From contig NC_060112.1 of assembly GCF_021155765.1 (NCBI RefSeq), positions 11,098,001 to 11,162,000 on the forward strand: DNA of 64,000 nucleotides. The letters run 5' to 3'. Both the position numbers and the translations under genes were made by a program. Positions 1-12,199 of this stretch are shown here, in pieces (the stretch's first letter is position 1; every line of letters starts with the position of its first letter). Below the pieces are notes generated by a model. The model had not been told where the DNA came from and did not search any database. It saw nothing but the letters and a program-made list of their open reading frames with translations. The DNA is from Diprion similis. Taxonomy: Eukaryota; Arthropoda; Insecta; Hymenoptera; Diprionidae.

Positions 1-46
1 GAGGGTGAAAAATCGAGTTGGAAAACGCGAGCGTGTAAAAAAATCA

Positions 47-52
47 TTTATT
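47..52 (-). promoter_or_regulatory. Polyadenylation signal AATAAA of gene 1
   Basis: AATAAA on the minus strand, about 140 bases after the gene 1 stop codon, gives a plausible short 3' UTR. Confidence 0.6.
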
Positions 53-189
53 TGGGATATGAAACCCCGACCTGTTGCATCTGGGTCCTGGACACATACA
101 GTCTCTACTGTTTGTGAAACCGCCAAGATGGGTCGAGGTTGCATGCGAGATTAGTACGTCCGTTAGCTGATCGTGACTCGGCTGTATCT

Positions 190-3100
190 TCAAGGCAGTA
201 TCTCTTCTTTGGTCAGAGCACCAAGAGCTCTGGTTACCAAGGCTCTGCTGATGGTAGCCGCGGTGTCTTCGATGATGGGACTGGCAATGTCAAGCACCAA
301 TCTAGGGTTCGAGTTGAAGAATGCCTCGGCTGCGTTGGCTGTAATCGAGCATAAACGCTCGTCATCATCAGTAATTCAAAAATTATTTAAACAGTATGGA
401 GATGAAGGTAAGCATGCTCGAGGACCTGTTTTGCAAACCACCTTGATCAAATTCGCTGCAACGTTACTTACAATTAGGGATAAGGTTCATCGTTACTCAT
501 TGTCAGTGTCTAATCTGTTTTTAGGTTCAACCCTTCAACGGTGTTATAGAGGTTGATTATAACACAGGTTTCTTTTTTTTTTAACCTGACGTGATTTCTT
601 ATCGAACGTTCTTATAATCAGCTACGATTTACCGAAATCAGAATAGCTGAATTTTTTTGCGTGGTAAGAACAATGACACTATAATGTGATTGCTTTTAAA
701 TGCCTCGATAAATTCGTCGTTTTAAAATTACAGTTGAATTAAAATTAATCGACTTCTATCACAGCTTCCAAAGCTTTGTACTAGCAGTTTCTTTTCCTTT
801 TGTTCAGACACATTTTGGTCGCAACTGTACTCCTAAAACATGTATAAAAATGAACAAATTTCGCAACCGGAAGCAAATTTAAATAAAAAATTCGAACTTG
901 TCCCCGAACGTCAAGACGAGAATAAAGGTCGCTAATTTGTAAGAAGATTACGCTGTCAATATAGGTCGGCATAATATGGCATTGGCCGAAGAATTGGAGG
1001 TCAGAGTTTCAGGAAATAGTAGTTTTCAGATGACCGTTGAGCGAGCATGGATGGGAGTTTGAATTGCGAGATGAATTCCTTATAACAAGAAAAGTGTGGC
1101 ATACTGACCTGCCAAATTGTTCCTCACGGGAGACTTCAGCTTGATGTTACCGTCACCGACGCGTATTTTCAGGGCGATTTGGTCCATCTCGATTCTCTGC
1201 ACGCCGTTTTTGTCGGCAACTTCTTTGCCGTTGGCGATAACTTGAGTCTTGGTATTGGCTGGAGGAAAAAAAGGAATAGTGCCGATGAATAATTAATTCA
1301 AGGACTCTTGAACGATGCGTTGTAAAGGCGAGTCTCGCGGTGCATCCGTTCACTGCATCACTGCAAGCATTATGGGTTTGCATCTTATTAAAATATCATA
1401 AGAATGATACGCGTATGAGCAGCGCCTGTGACCCGCAGACTTATAAATCCTCTGGATAATAACAAAGTGATACATCAAGATGTCTTCACGTGTAGTCAAC
1501 CAAGCGGATTACGTAAATGCGGTTTCTCGTCTGTGACTGGTCTGTTATCAGTCAGTACCTACTGTACTTCTGCTGCGCATGCAACGGATTGACAAATTGT
1601 TTGAAGGATAATTGGCTGCTGAGACAATTGCGAGTGGCGCAACGCTTGCATCCTACTTTTACGAATAAAACGTGTTATTTTCGTAGACTTAAATCCATAT
1701 TCTTGGTTCAAATGCATTGGAACATGCCCAAGATTTCTCTAAAATTTCTTTAAATACTCTTAAAAACGCGGGCAATTGAAATTTTCTAAGACTTAATTTA
1801 CTTGTTTAATTTCCGTAAAATTTTAACAGAAGCTTTTGAACCATCCTTAGTGTATCACAGAAGCTACGAAGGGAATTTCTGTCTTCAAAAAGTCAAGAAA
1901 AAAGAGGCAGGACTCATTTTTAATAGGGAAGGCGTTTTGCAGCAGCCATGTCTCAGTTTGGGATTCCCCGCTAAATGACATGAGCTCAAAACTTGTTCCT
2001 GCGACCGATTGGTGTGTCGAGGACATAGAAACGAGAGATTTACATTATCCACAACGGGAAATGTCAACTGAATATGTTTCAGTTATACAAAATTTTCACA
2101 GCATCAATTTCTACTCACTGAAGTTTCCCTTGAAACTGCCAAGTCCGTTGAGAGGGAGGAGCAGCAACCTTCCCTGGACGTCGTACTCGCCCTTGACGTG
2201 GATATGGGGCATAGTGACCTTTAATTCGACACTGAGGTCCTTAGGGTTGGCCTTGATTTCGTCAATCACAAAGTTCGAGGCGCCGTAGACGCGAACCTGG
2301 CTCATGTTCGCCCTGATTTTGAGGGCTTCGAGGCTCCTGTCGACCGTCAAGGACGGCAGCAGCAGAGGATCAAGGGCTGGCAGCTTAAGAGAAGCGATTC
2401 CCTTAGGCAAAAATGGTCTGATGGCTTCGAGTTGTTGCAGGACGCACTTGCCGTAAGTGTCCACATCGTGTGTCGACGGACATGCGGTGATCCCAGGAGC
2501 TGAAACGCGTTACGATAAAGTTATCGAAATTCGTACTTAATGTAAGTTACGTAGAATAGAAAAGTTTTGAGATCGTTCGATGAGTAAGACTAGAAGACCA
2601 TTACAGCGTTGATAAGTGCATATACGATTTCCGATCAGATTTTTCACCAGTCGTTTCCATCGCCAATGGTGGATATAGAATCTCGAAAATTGACCTACTA
2701 GTTTAGGTACGGAAGGAGAAAGGATCTGACGACTTTTCCAAATACGTATGATGATCGAATGTAGCCAAAGAGAATTTTTCAATAAACAGAAATACCATTT
2801 GGTTACAAGTGTTTGACTCACCATACTCGGTAATATTAACCGATCGTTTTTCTATTTGTACAAACAGGCAAGTAGGCTTGAGCAATAAGATTTTACACTA
2901 CTGTAAACCTAGGTGCAGTATTGTAATGAGAAATGCATAAATTACTCTACTATATTGACATTAATTTCTCTGACATTATGACTTTGATCAAGGAACACAA
3001 TTCTAATTCCTATTGTAATAACGGACGTGAAATGAAACAGATCGCACAAATCCAACCACTGTGTCTTTTTTAATCATATCTTCGAACGTGGCGGTAAAAA

Positions 3101-4078
3101 AGCCAATGGCTGGCACACGTGTCGAGATTTTTTCAGACCATTTGTGGAAGGTATTAGATTGGCTGTGTACAAAATTCTTGGGAATTATGTAATCTAAAAT
3201 TTTATTGTAGAAAAAATGAGAACCGGTTACAAATTAAGTGGATACCTACCTGATAGCTAATTATTAGTGTCGGAAATGATTGCTATATTTTGCCAGGACG
3301 AGGATTCTCACGATTATAGGTGTATGCAATAGCATTTAATTACAATTCTACGTAAAACTTCCACGGTTTACGAAATGAGCCATTGTAAAATAAAATGAAA
3401 CAAATCTATTAGATTTTTAACTGCCTTCAGCGTTTTGAAATGAAGCAGCGATATTCAAACTTTTATTTAGAATTTGATTATTTAATATTTCTGTATTTTC
3501 AAAGCGGTCATCGTATTTTACGAACATAATAATTCGATAAATACTCAATTTACGACTAACTCGTAAAAAATTTGTTCAACATCACATAAATTCTAATACA
3601 AAAACTTATTTTGCACGATAATTTTGAAACCAGTAACGTTTAATAAATAATGCTATTATCTGACACTCCGTTTATGCGCAAATCGAAATATTTATGAGCG
3701 TGAATTTCGGTCGGTAAAAAAGGCGCTTGGCAACGTCTTAAGCTGTGTGCAAACCGATCGCGAAGTGCTAGCCGGCCGGCAGCCTTGATTGGACTGAAAA
3801 CGAAAGTGCTCGGGGTGAAAGTGAGACGAAATCGGCTGGTGTTTGTACGCTCGGTCGACTAGAGCCGGTATGTAAATGCGTCGATTGTCAAACTATCGAT
3901 TCGAAATTCAAACAAAGATTCAACGGAGAGAGTAATCGGCATCGAGAAAAGTATTGAATAAGAATCGGATACCGAGTAATAAATAGAGGAAAATTATATA
4001 CTCACGCAGGGCTGTGGACACAGTTTTGAGGACGCTGACCAGCAGCAGCGATTGAACAAAAATCAATGTCAGACCCAT
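190..4078 (-). CDS. JHBP/takeout-like secreted protein, gene 1 (4 exons, 250 aa)
   Basis: Exons, in coding order: 4078-4006, 2499-2119, 1258-1109, 338-190. All junctions are GT-AG and phase 1, and the joined frame is 251 codons including TGA. The family (haemolymph juvenile hormone binding protein domain, Pfam JHBP) binds small lipophilic ligands in a long tunnel outside the cell; the ligand here is unknown. Exon 1 encodes only a hydrophobic signal peptide (MGLTLIFVQSLLL...). Next come the typical N-terminal cysteine pair (Cys31, Cys43), the 'LPKGIASLKLPALDPLLLP' segment, an amphipathic strand region ending in GNF, and the helical C-terminus. Length is normal for the family. I chose ATG at 4078 because the in-frame extension upstream has only TTG as a start. 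An AATAAA on the minus strand lies at 47-52, and a TATA box is upstream at about 4243. The call is secure; the exact paralogue (takeout, daywake or other) is not. Confidence 0.93.
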
Positions 4079-4240
4079 AATGTTACCGTATATTACAACC
4101 AATTTTTCACCTCAGTTTCTGTATCTTTGGTTACTTTATTTATTTATTTATTTTTTTTGTTTTACCCTGATTCTCCCCGGAATAAATTAATTTGCAAGGA
4201 GCGATATTGCAAATGCGCTCTGTTCTCCGATCGTTCATGT

Positions 4241-4248
4241 ATTTATAA
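4241..4248 (-). promoter_or_regulatory. Candidate TATA box of gene 1
   Basis: The minus strand reads TTTATAAATACATG here, about 165 bases before the start codon of gene 1. This is a canonical TATAAATA core at a distance allowing a short 5' UTR. No transcription start can be proved from sequence. Confidence 0.45.
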
Positions 4249-5184
4249 ACTCAATGCACTTTCTCCACAGCCCCCTCTATCGCTAACTTATCACGGTAGA
4301 GTGCCTCCTTCGACGCAATCAGGGCCGTACTTAGTAACACGCACTTACCACCGCTACTGGATCGCGGAATTTCGCCGCGGTTTGACCGCGGCTTTTAAGC
4401 CGCTTTCGGCACCCCCAGCCGTGCAGTGCCATCGAATTTGGCAGCCCTGCGATGACGTTTCTTTGAATGAGAATTTCTTGCGCATTTTCACCGATCTGGT
4501 AATCTGGAAGTCGTTATACGTTTGTCACAGTCAACTAGGAACTTTCGATTTTGTTTCGATCACAGCGTTCCGACAATCATACGTGTGTAGATCCTCCGAG
4601 TTTTCAGGATAAAGGGGTTGGTGGGGGGTGAGCATTGGTTGGAAAAGAAGGACTCAGTTTTCGCGATGAAAGATTCACTCAAATAATTATAATAATTCTT
4701 TCTCATAGTCGTGCTGAAATACTTAATTGACTTGTATGAATGAATACTTATCGGTTGAAACAATTAATAATCAATTCACCGTAGATTATGTTTAGTTCGA
4801 CTAAACTATGTACTGTAGAAAAAATTTACCCCACATTCTTCACTCACAGTGTAACTTCGTTGCTTGTAGTAAAAGTTGTTGCTCTGTTCAAAGTTACCGG
4901 TTCTACAAGTCTTGCCATTTTTGTCTAACGACATGGAGCAGTGTAAATGCAATTATTATCCTTTTATTCGTCGTATACTATAAAATCATTTCAAATCTTC
5001 TTGCATCGAGGTTGATTTATGGTACATTTCACATGATCTACCATAAATTCTCTTTTATCCTATTCAATAAATATACTCTCAAAGATAAATAAATAAATAA
5101 ATAGATAGACTAAATATATTGTCGTTAGTAGAGTCGGTGTTGAAGGTGTTTTGGGGGGTTAAGGTTAACTACCAGAAAAAAGGA

Positions 5185-8100
5185 TCAGAGTGATCCCGGA
5201 TCGTTGGAGTACATTTTGTATATCATGGCATCGTTGGCTCGGTTTTCGCTCAATGCTTTTGTCGCCAAGTCATCGGCTATCATAGCGGCGACAGCCTCGG
5301 CGGCCATTAGACCTGAAAAAGAAAGCGAACTTGTAGAAAAGATAAATATAACAAATTCTTACGTATCTACGGAACATTTTTTTTCACCATTTGAACAGTA
5401 AATTTTTTTAGTTAGAAGTTTTTTTTCTCTTTAATTTTCTTCGTTTTTCAATCAGAATTCAGTAGAACAAATAGAGGATAAAATGTTGCTGTTTGACAAG
5501 AGGTAACGTTTTTTTCCTCCGAATGTCGCAACGTTACGTGGGTCTATTACGCCGGGATCAACAGCTCATGAGAAATTCTGCTTGTGCAGGAAAAGCGAAA
5601 ATTATGTATGGTACAATGTTCGTGCTCTCATGTTTCTCCTCTTTGTAGGTATATAAATATTCTCTCACGGAGTTGGTCGAGACGTTACCTTGTAGGTACG
5701 CGTGCATGCAAAGTAATGGCACAGTTGAATTACACAACCACCCCAGCACGGGACTCCTGTTCTCAATGTGTGATTAGGTACCAAAAATTTCAAGTTTTTT
5801 TGGTGTATACGTTGGTCAGCTCATTTTACGTCACTGTAATACGCAACTACGTACTAATTTTGTGGTGAAATTTGTTCGCTTTAATTTCTTTTTACCCGTC
5901 AAATTATGCAGCTAATCTATCGCAGAAATGAACTTTCTCTGTACCTACGACTTGGTGAAATTTTCGCGAAGTTTATAAACTTCTAAGCGAGATTTTTTCA
6001 TCTTCTTGCCGATGAGATTAAAAAACTCTAAATAATATGTCCAGACGATCATCTACAGTTTATTTGTCAAATTCCTTAAAGAAAATGTGTACTTGCGTAC
6101 ACTGAAAATGTACTAATTTGAATTGAATTTCATCTGTCTGGAAAAACTTGTTTTCCATGTAACGAACACTTTGATTGCGTACATTTTTCCCACAAACTAT
6201 TACTACTATTGAAAAATCCGCAAACATTCGTACCAAAAATCGTTTTCATTTTTACTGTTTGTACTGTTCTCATAAGCACGAATAATACGTGGCTATTCCA
6301 GTGTCGACTATATTGTGAAAGCTCACCGTGTACTAGGACGGATTCAACTGGTCCTTTTTCGTTCATCCCCTGGAGAGAAACTTTACGATCACTTGCCACC
6401 AGCCTCGCTCTGGCTGCTCGAACAACCATTGTGCTTTTACCGACTTTTCTCAGCTCCAGTGTAAAGTTCCCAATCAAATCATCTGTGGACAATTTCAGCA
6501 TTCGTAATGAACCGTATATAAATGAAATGCAGAATTCAACTGGATTGATGTAATTACGTGAAGATGGAAAAGCGACAATTTGTGTAATATGATAGTTATT
6601 CGATAAATAGTTGGCATCATTTTTCGGTACGAAATACCAATGACATTCATGGAGGTGATTCGATATTAGTTACGCAAGTTGTAAGTGAAACTCGCATCAG
6701 AGACGTGTTCAAAATTTACGTGAACCGATATTGAATACATGCGGATGTTGTGACGGCTCAACATCATAAGCGTCGTCGATCCTCATGTCTGTATATGAAT
6801 AGCTTACGAAACGATCAGGTGAATATATGTGAGCGAATTATCAGTATACGGTTTCGAATATCGGCATGCCAAGTTATCTTTCTTCAGTCTCTCACTTTCG
6901 AAAAAGTTTATGACGTTTATACTTTTCTACGTTTGTCGAAAGTTTGAATTCCCGGTAGATTTACACGGAAGTCTTCCTTTCATCTTGTAAGCATCAACTA
7001 CAGTAAGCAAGAAATCTTCCGACAAACAGGAATTTGAAAATTTATATAGTTTTTTTCAGATAGATCTTTAACGATTTTCATATGTTATTTGCCATTCAAT
7101 GTTTGTAACAATTCAATTATTACAGTAATCTCTGAAAAATTCTACGTACGATTGTGTACCGAATTCAATTTTCATATCAACCAAGTCAAATTTGATAGAG
7201 AGTACTTACTAAAACTTCCGGTTAGCAGACCGTTTCCTCTCAAAACATCACTTCCTACTTTGCCGGTTAAATGGTAGTCCGCTTTTACTTCCAGAAGCGG
7301 TACTCGAATACCTATTATGACATGCATAATGTCATCCTGCAAAACAAACAGGCAGACTTCCATTAATGGATGTCTCGTGGAAAATCGAATTGTAAAAAAT
7401 AGTCGATTTTCTCACACTCGCATCATTTCAAGTACTCTAAAAATCTACAATTTTTTTTTTTAAGAAATTTAATAATTGTGTAAATAATTTAATCCAGTTA
7501 CTTCTATATCATGGTTGTTGTGTTCACGTTTTCGGCGCTTAGCTGCATTCGAATCTGGCTCTCGAACTGTTTCTGAACCGTAAGGATCGAACTCATCCAT
7601 TCCACCGAAGTGATAAATCAGCTGCATGCCTTGCTCGAAGTAGCCATCTTTCTCTTGGAATTTCTCGGCGTATCTAATCAAGTCCTTGATCCTCTTACTT
7701 TCCGCAGCTGCAAGTGTCATGTTGTTACGTTTCTGAATCGCCTCTGTCACCGTGAAATTGTGAATTATGTAACGATTGTTCCGTTCGATCTCCTGTACGA
7801 TAAAAAAAATGCATTAATGTACATAAATGCGAGTGAGGAATGTGCGAAAATAACAACAACGATGTTTTAAGAGCGGTAAGTCGATCGCAGTTTCACTTCC
7901 TTGTTATATGTGCTTTTGGTGTTTATATGGAGCCTCTAAAAGGCCGTGATATCTCAGCCTTGAGTGACCTTAAAATGCCTTCAAAAGTGAGCAAGTATGG
8001 GTGGCAATAATTCGTTCCCAACGGTTATTTACGATTGTAGTCACGTTGTAATCATATCTTACAGAAGTTAAAAAGAGAGAAACAAACGTTTCGATTAGGA

Positions 8101-9336
8101 CTCTGAGAGTTATTCTTTCTTAACCAGTGCCTCCACAGAAAGAAACCAACCAATTGATGTTACCTTTCTGATTTCATCCAGCCCATAAACCCTCAAGTTC
8201 TCGTCGTCTTTTCTTCTAAACCCAGCAAAATGTTTGATTTTCTTGTCATCGTCGTCCGCGTAGATGATGTCAACGTAACCAGGTGGCGTTTGATAACCAC
8301 GTTCAGCAGTCACCCTTGGACTTTCCATACCTGGACGAACGCTCGAATTGCTTGTTGGTCTGAATACGTCCTGGTGATGACGTGTTGATCCTGACTGTTG
8401 AAGCGGAACCTCGAGATTCGCGCTAATCACGTGTTTTCTGCGATTCCTGGACTCTGGAGAGCTGACAATCCTCTCACCCCTGGTCGGTTGTCTGGCCTTT
8501 ACAAATGTCTGCTTCTGTTCAACACTCTCAGACGCCGAGACGTGAGCATCGCCTTGTTCGACGAACTTATCCTCAGCATCGTCTTCACCAAACTCACCGA
8601 ACTTCCGATTGCCTCGAGTACCTTGAGATACATCCGCTCTTCTAATGTTCGACGAACTTCTGGATGGACTTCGATTCGTAGCACAATTTCCGGTGCACTC
8701 AATCTGCTCGTCGCCACTTTCTTCCCTCCCGTCCTCAGGCCTCTCTTCCATGGAAGCACTAAAGGCCAACTGCTCCTTTTGCTCGCTTGAACTAAGCTTT
8801 TCAAACGGCCTGAAGTTTGCGGCGTAGACAACGTCCACGATCTCGTCGTGAGCCTCCGTTTTCTGTCGATATCGCTGATTAGCTTTGACCAGAGGCATTT
8901 GAGACTCCATGCTTCCGGCGGGCTTTGAATCGACGAAATCAGAGGTTTGTTCCTCGGTGTAGTTTCTTGTCTTCGGCTCCTTTACCAAAGTGTGAAATCT
9001 GTACCTGATCGAGTCCAGTTCCCTCAGGTCACTGTAGCTCACGTATCCAGCCTCCAGTTCACTCAGGTTAGCCTTCAGTCTCCCCCTCGCGATGTGAACG
9101 CTCTCAAGAGTGGAAAGGTTCAGCCCCCTGATCTCGACGTTTCGGAGGACTATTCTGTAGCTCGTGTTGCCCTCGGATTGGTCCACTTTGACCACCGGAA
9201 CCCGCAGTGGGTCCAGAGCAGCTCCTTTGGCCAGTCCGCCAGCCAAAAGTCGAGTCCAGAGAACTTGGGACATCTCCAAGAGCGAGCATTCTCCAAGAAC
9301 GACAAAGTTCAGCAGTGCAATGGCGAATAATTTCAT
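5185..9336 (-). CDS. Divergent JHBP-domain protein split by a long charged insertion, gene 2 (5 exons, 624 aa)
   Basis: Exons: 9336-8164 (391 codons), 7792-7502, 7336-7210, 6482-6327, 5312-5185; phases 0,0,1,1; TGA at 5185-5187. ATG at 9336 opens a signal peptide (MKLFAIALLNFVVLGEC). Residues about 30-120 are the N-terminal half of a JHBP fold ('ALDPLRVPVV', 'RNVEIRGLN'). Residues about 121-488 are a polar, charged insertion. Residues 489-624 are the C-terminal half (DDIMHVIIGIRVPLLEVKAD..., then DLIGNFTLEL...). The usual length is about 250. Basic furin-type sites sit at R297-R300 (RNRR) and R477-R480 (RRKR), and VDVVYA (167-172) and VDIIYA (355-360) form a repeated motif. The usual N-terminal cysteine pair is missing, and there is no intron after the signal peptide. 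The last two intron positions match gene 1. The uninterrupted 1.2-kb first exon in AT-rich DNA makes the insertion genuinely coding. Function unknown; lipid binding is inferred from the domain only. Confidence 0.88.
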
Positions 9337-9605
9337 TTTCAAAGTTATAGATCGACGCGAATCTAACGTGTATAAACTTCTTTAATTCACAGGTCTCACT
9401 TCTCACACGTAGAACGGACTGTATACCAGCATTAGGATCAGGCAGATTATTATAAAGATGATAAGAAAACAGGATACCACTGCGCACATCGAATTTTCAC
9501 GAAATATCACAGGTACATATCGCCATGTCAGTAATTATTGAAGAATACTTCGTAGGACTCGACGATCAGTTCAGAGTGTAAGAAAATGTCGATCCTCAGT
9601 GAGAT

Positions 9606-9611
9606 TTTATA
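9606..9611 (-). promoter_or_regulatory. Candidate TATA box of gene 2
   Basis: TATAAA on the minus strand, about 270 bases upstream of the gene 2 ATG, inside the 0.9-kb interval shared with divergent gene 3. Confidence 0.35.
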
Positions 9612-9812
9612 CCAGCTTAAGAAGGGCGTTAATCTGGGCCATGGACCGTATTGTGACTAACTGCAGTTGATCTCGGCTATGCATTTTTCAATTCCTCAAG
9701 TCCGATGTCACCTCGGAAGCAATGGAGGGCAAGGTCGTCGAATTGCCTGCTGCCGAAGGCTTCGAACAAGTGGAATGGGATCTATTAGGCCTGCTGCATG
9801 CGTCGATAACTG

Positions 9813-9818
9813 TATAAA
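9813..9818 (+). promoter_or_regulatory. Candidate TATA box of gene 3
   Basis: TATAAA on the plus strand (in TGTATAAATTTT), about 430 bases before the gene 3 ATG and 200 bases from the oppositely oriented TATA of gene 2. The two would make a compact divergent promoter; the start site is not shown by sequence. Confidence 0.3.
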
Positions 9819-10249
9819 TTTTATTCGCATAGTATACGCATGCTCGCGAATACCTGCATACTCTTATGGTGGTCAGCGGTGAGCATTATCCTTGACGTCG
9901 ATATGTCGTTAATTGTTTTACGCGCCTAGAAATTACCATTTCTCGTCATTTTTAGGCATTCGTGATATCCAGGCAACGAGTTTTGATATAATTCTTTGAA
10001 AAATTTCTCTACAGTTGGATATATTACGTTTATACAAGCTGCCTTTGGCCAGATTTTTATTGCTGTTTCATATTTGTTTGTTATCGACAATGAGTGAAGT
10101 TTTTAACGCGATTGAGAAACAGCGAGGCGACCTGGACTCGACAAATGGCGTTGTCAGCACATTGTACAGTTTGCATAGTCTTTTGGTCAGCATTATTCTC
10201 GCTCGGTTTTAATTAATACTCGTATTTCAAGCACGTCTTCGCCACCGAC

Positions 10250-12025
10250 ATGACGTGTCGATACTTTACTGTCTTCCCCTTTATTGCTCTGGTGATCTGC
10301 GGACACCTGCTCAACGCTGAATCCCAGCCAGAAATACGTAAGTTTTATGTTTTCTGCAACATTTTTGATTGTATGTTTTATCGACGGACGACATCTGACA
10401 GGCTTAACAAATATTACACGTAGAATATATAAAATATGTAATTTAAACTTTTTCCGAACTGTGTCGAATGTGATATAATATATAACGTGTTCCATAAATA
10501 TTTCAAGATTCGTGTCTTATGTTGATAAGTTTCGACATACTTTTGATAACAAGTGGCATAATATTTTTGAAATACTGCGCCTATGTAATCATTCAAAATA
10601 AATATACCAATAATATTATGAAAAATTTAGCAAAATTGAAGTAGTATGGGCAAAACATGATAAAATATGTTAACAATACGGATAACGAATTGTCTATTTT
10701 TGCCTGAAATGCAACAGCAATCTTAAGAAAATACGAAATTTGGCAAAATCTCGATACGAAATTGAAATGTTGAATATACGATGCAGAAATGATAATTTTC
10801 TTTGACCAAGTAGCTCGGGTTGTATTACACTCTTGAATGATTATTCTTAAATATGATGAAAATTGTTAATCGTAGAAGATCGATTTAATTTTAGAACTTG
10901 GCCAAGAGTGAACTAAAAACTCGAAGCAATATTCTGACACTAATATCAGTGAATTTCATTTCCGAAACAATGTATTTTAAAACACGAAATAATTTGCCAA
11001 TTGCAGCTGATTTCTTGAAGATCTGTCACAAGAGTGACCCCAATCTTAACGAATGCATACGGTCCAGTGTCGAGGCCCTCAGGCCCTACCTCAGGGAAGG
11101 TATTCCGCTCCTGAATATTCCTGCTTGCGAGCCTCTGCACGTTCCCCAGGTCGAGATCAGCCAGGGCAGTGGACCCGTGGCAGTGAAATCTACGTACACT
11201 GATATACAGGTCCGCGGTGCCACCGACTTTCTGCTCAAGGCCGTAAAGTAAGTCTTTGTAAATTACAATTTAGAATCAAAACTTAACTTAAAAACTTTCG
11301 TTCGTTTCCTTTTTTTTTCAAAGTCGATGTAAGCAAAGTGTCGCAACAATAAGTTTATATCGTGCCATCGATTAACTAGTAAAATGTAGTCAACTGAGCA
11401 AACAGATGAAATCTTTCAACGACTAGATAATGTAGTAATGACAACCATATTACCACTTATTTAATAGCAATATTTAAACCATTATCGCAGCAGTGTTCGT
11501 TTTACTAGAATTTTGTAATAACAAAAATAGAAGAAATTTCGCTCATTGACATCTAACAAAATCTATTAACACGTTCACAGAGTTGATCTCGAGAAGGAAC
11601 GCACAAAGCTGAAGCTCTTTTTACCACGACTGGAGATGGTCGCGAATTACACGATGGATGGGAGGATTTTGATGTTGCCAATAACCGGGGAAGGCAAAGG
11701 CTATGGAAACTACACGGACATTAATGCGATCGTCACAACCCAGGGAGAAGATTACGCGAATCCAAAGGACGGCAACAAAACCTACTTCCGGGTTACCGAT
11801 TTTTTCGTAGATTTCAATGTCGGCCACGCCACTATTCAACTTGACAACCTCTTCAACGGGGACGAGACCCTCGCTGACGCGATGAACGTATTTTTAAACG
11901 ACAACTGGAAGACCGTTGCAGCCGAAATGAAACCGGCGTTGGAAGACACCGTCGCCAACCTCTTTATGGATTTTGCTAACAGAATTTACGCCAAGTTTCC
12001 GAAGGATATTTTGTTTCCTAATTGA
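10250..12025 (+). CDS. JHBP/takeout-like secreted protein, gene 3 (3 exons, 257 aa)
   Basis: Exons: 10250-10337, 11007-11247, 11581-12025; introns phase 1 and phase 2, all GT-AG; stop TGA at 12023-12025. Exon 1 is the signal peptide (MTCRYFTVFPFIALVICG...), ending just before the mature domain. The cysteine pair is Cys36 and Cys46. 'LREGIPLLNIPACEPLHVP' is the family's first conserved stretch. Exon 3 begins at VDLEKERTKLKLFLP, contains YTMDGRILMLPITGEGKG and 'VDFNVGHATIQLDNLFNGD', and ends IYAKFPKDILFPN, so the fold is complete. Exon 3 fuses what are separate exons in genes 1 and 4, and the intron at the 'AVK' position is unique to this gene in the cluster, so introns were lost and one gained or moved. 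It is transcribed away from gene 2. AATAAA follows at 12191. Likely an extracellular lipid carrier by family; ligand unknown. Confidence 0.95.
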
Positions 12026-12190
12026 TTACAGGACAATTGTCACTCTAGTTGTTACAAATCTTCATTTGTATTGGTACTTATATTATACGTTATGCGAGTA
12101 AAGTAGAGATCAAATTAAGATAAGAGGACAAATTTATGCATGTCGGATGAAGACAAATTGGCAAACATTTGAGTATAAGCTTGATGTATA

Positions 12191-12196
12191 AATAAA
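12191..12196 (+). promoter_or_regulatory. Polyadenylation signal AATAAA of gene 3
   Basis: AATAAA lies 166 bases after the stop codon of gene 3, followed by a T-rich tract as expected downstream of a cleavage site. Confidence 0.65.
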
Positions 12197-12199
12197 ATT

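Noticed and set aside
4079..4102. Upstream extension of the gene 1 start
   Set aside because: It begins at TTG; the first ATG with a signal peptide is at 4078. The same applies to 9342 versus 9336 in gene 2.
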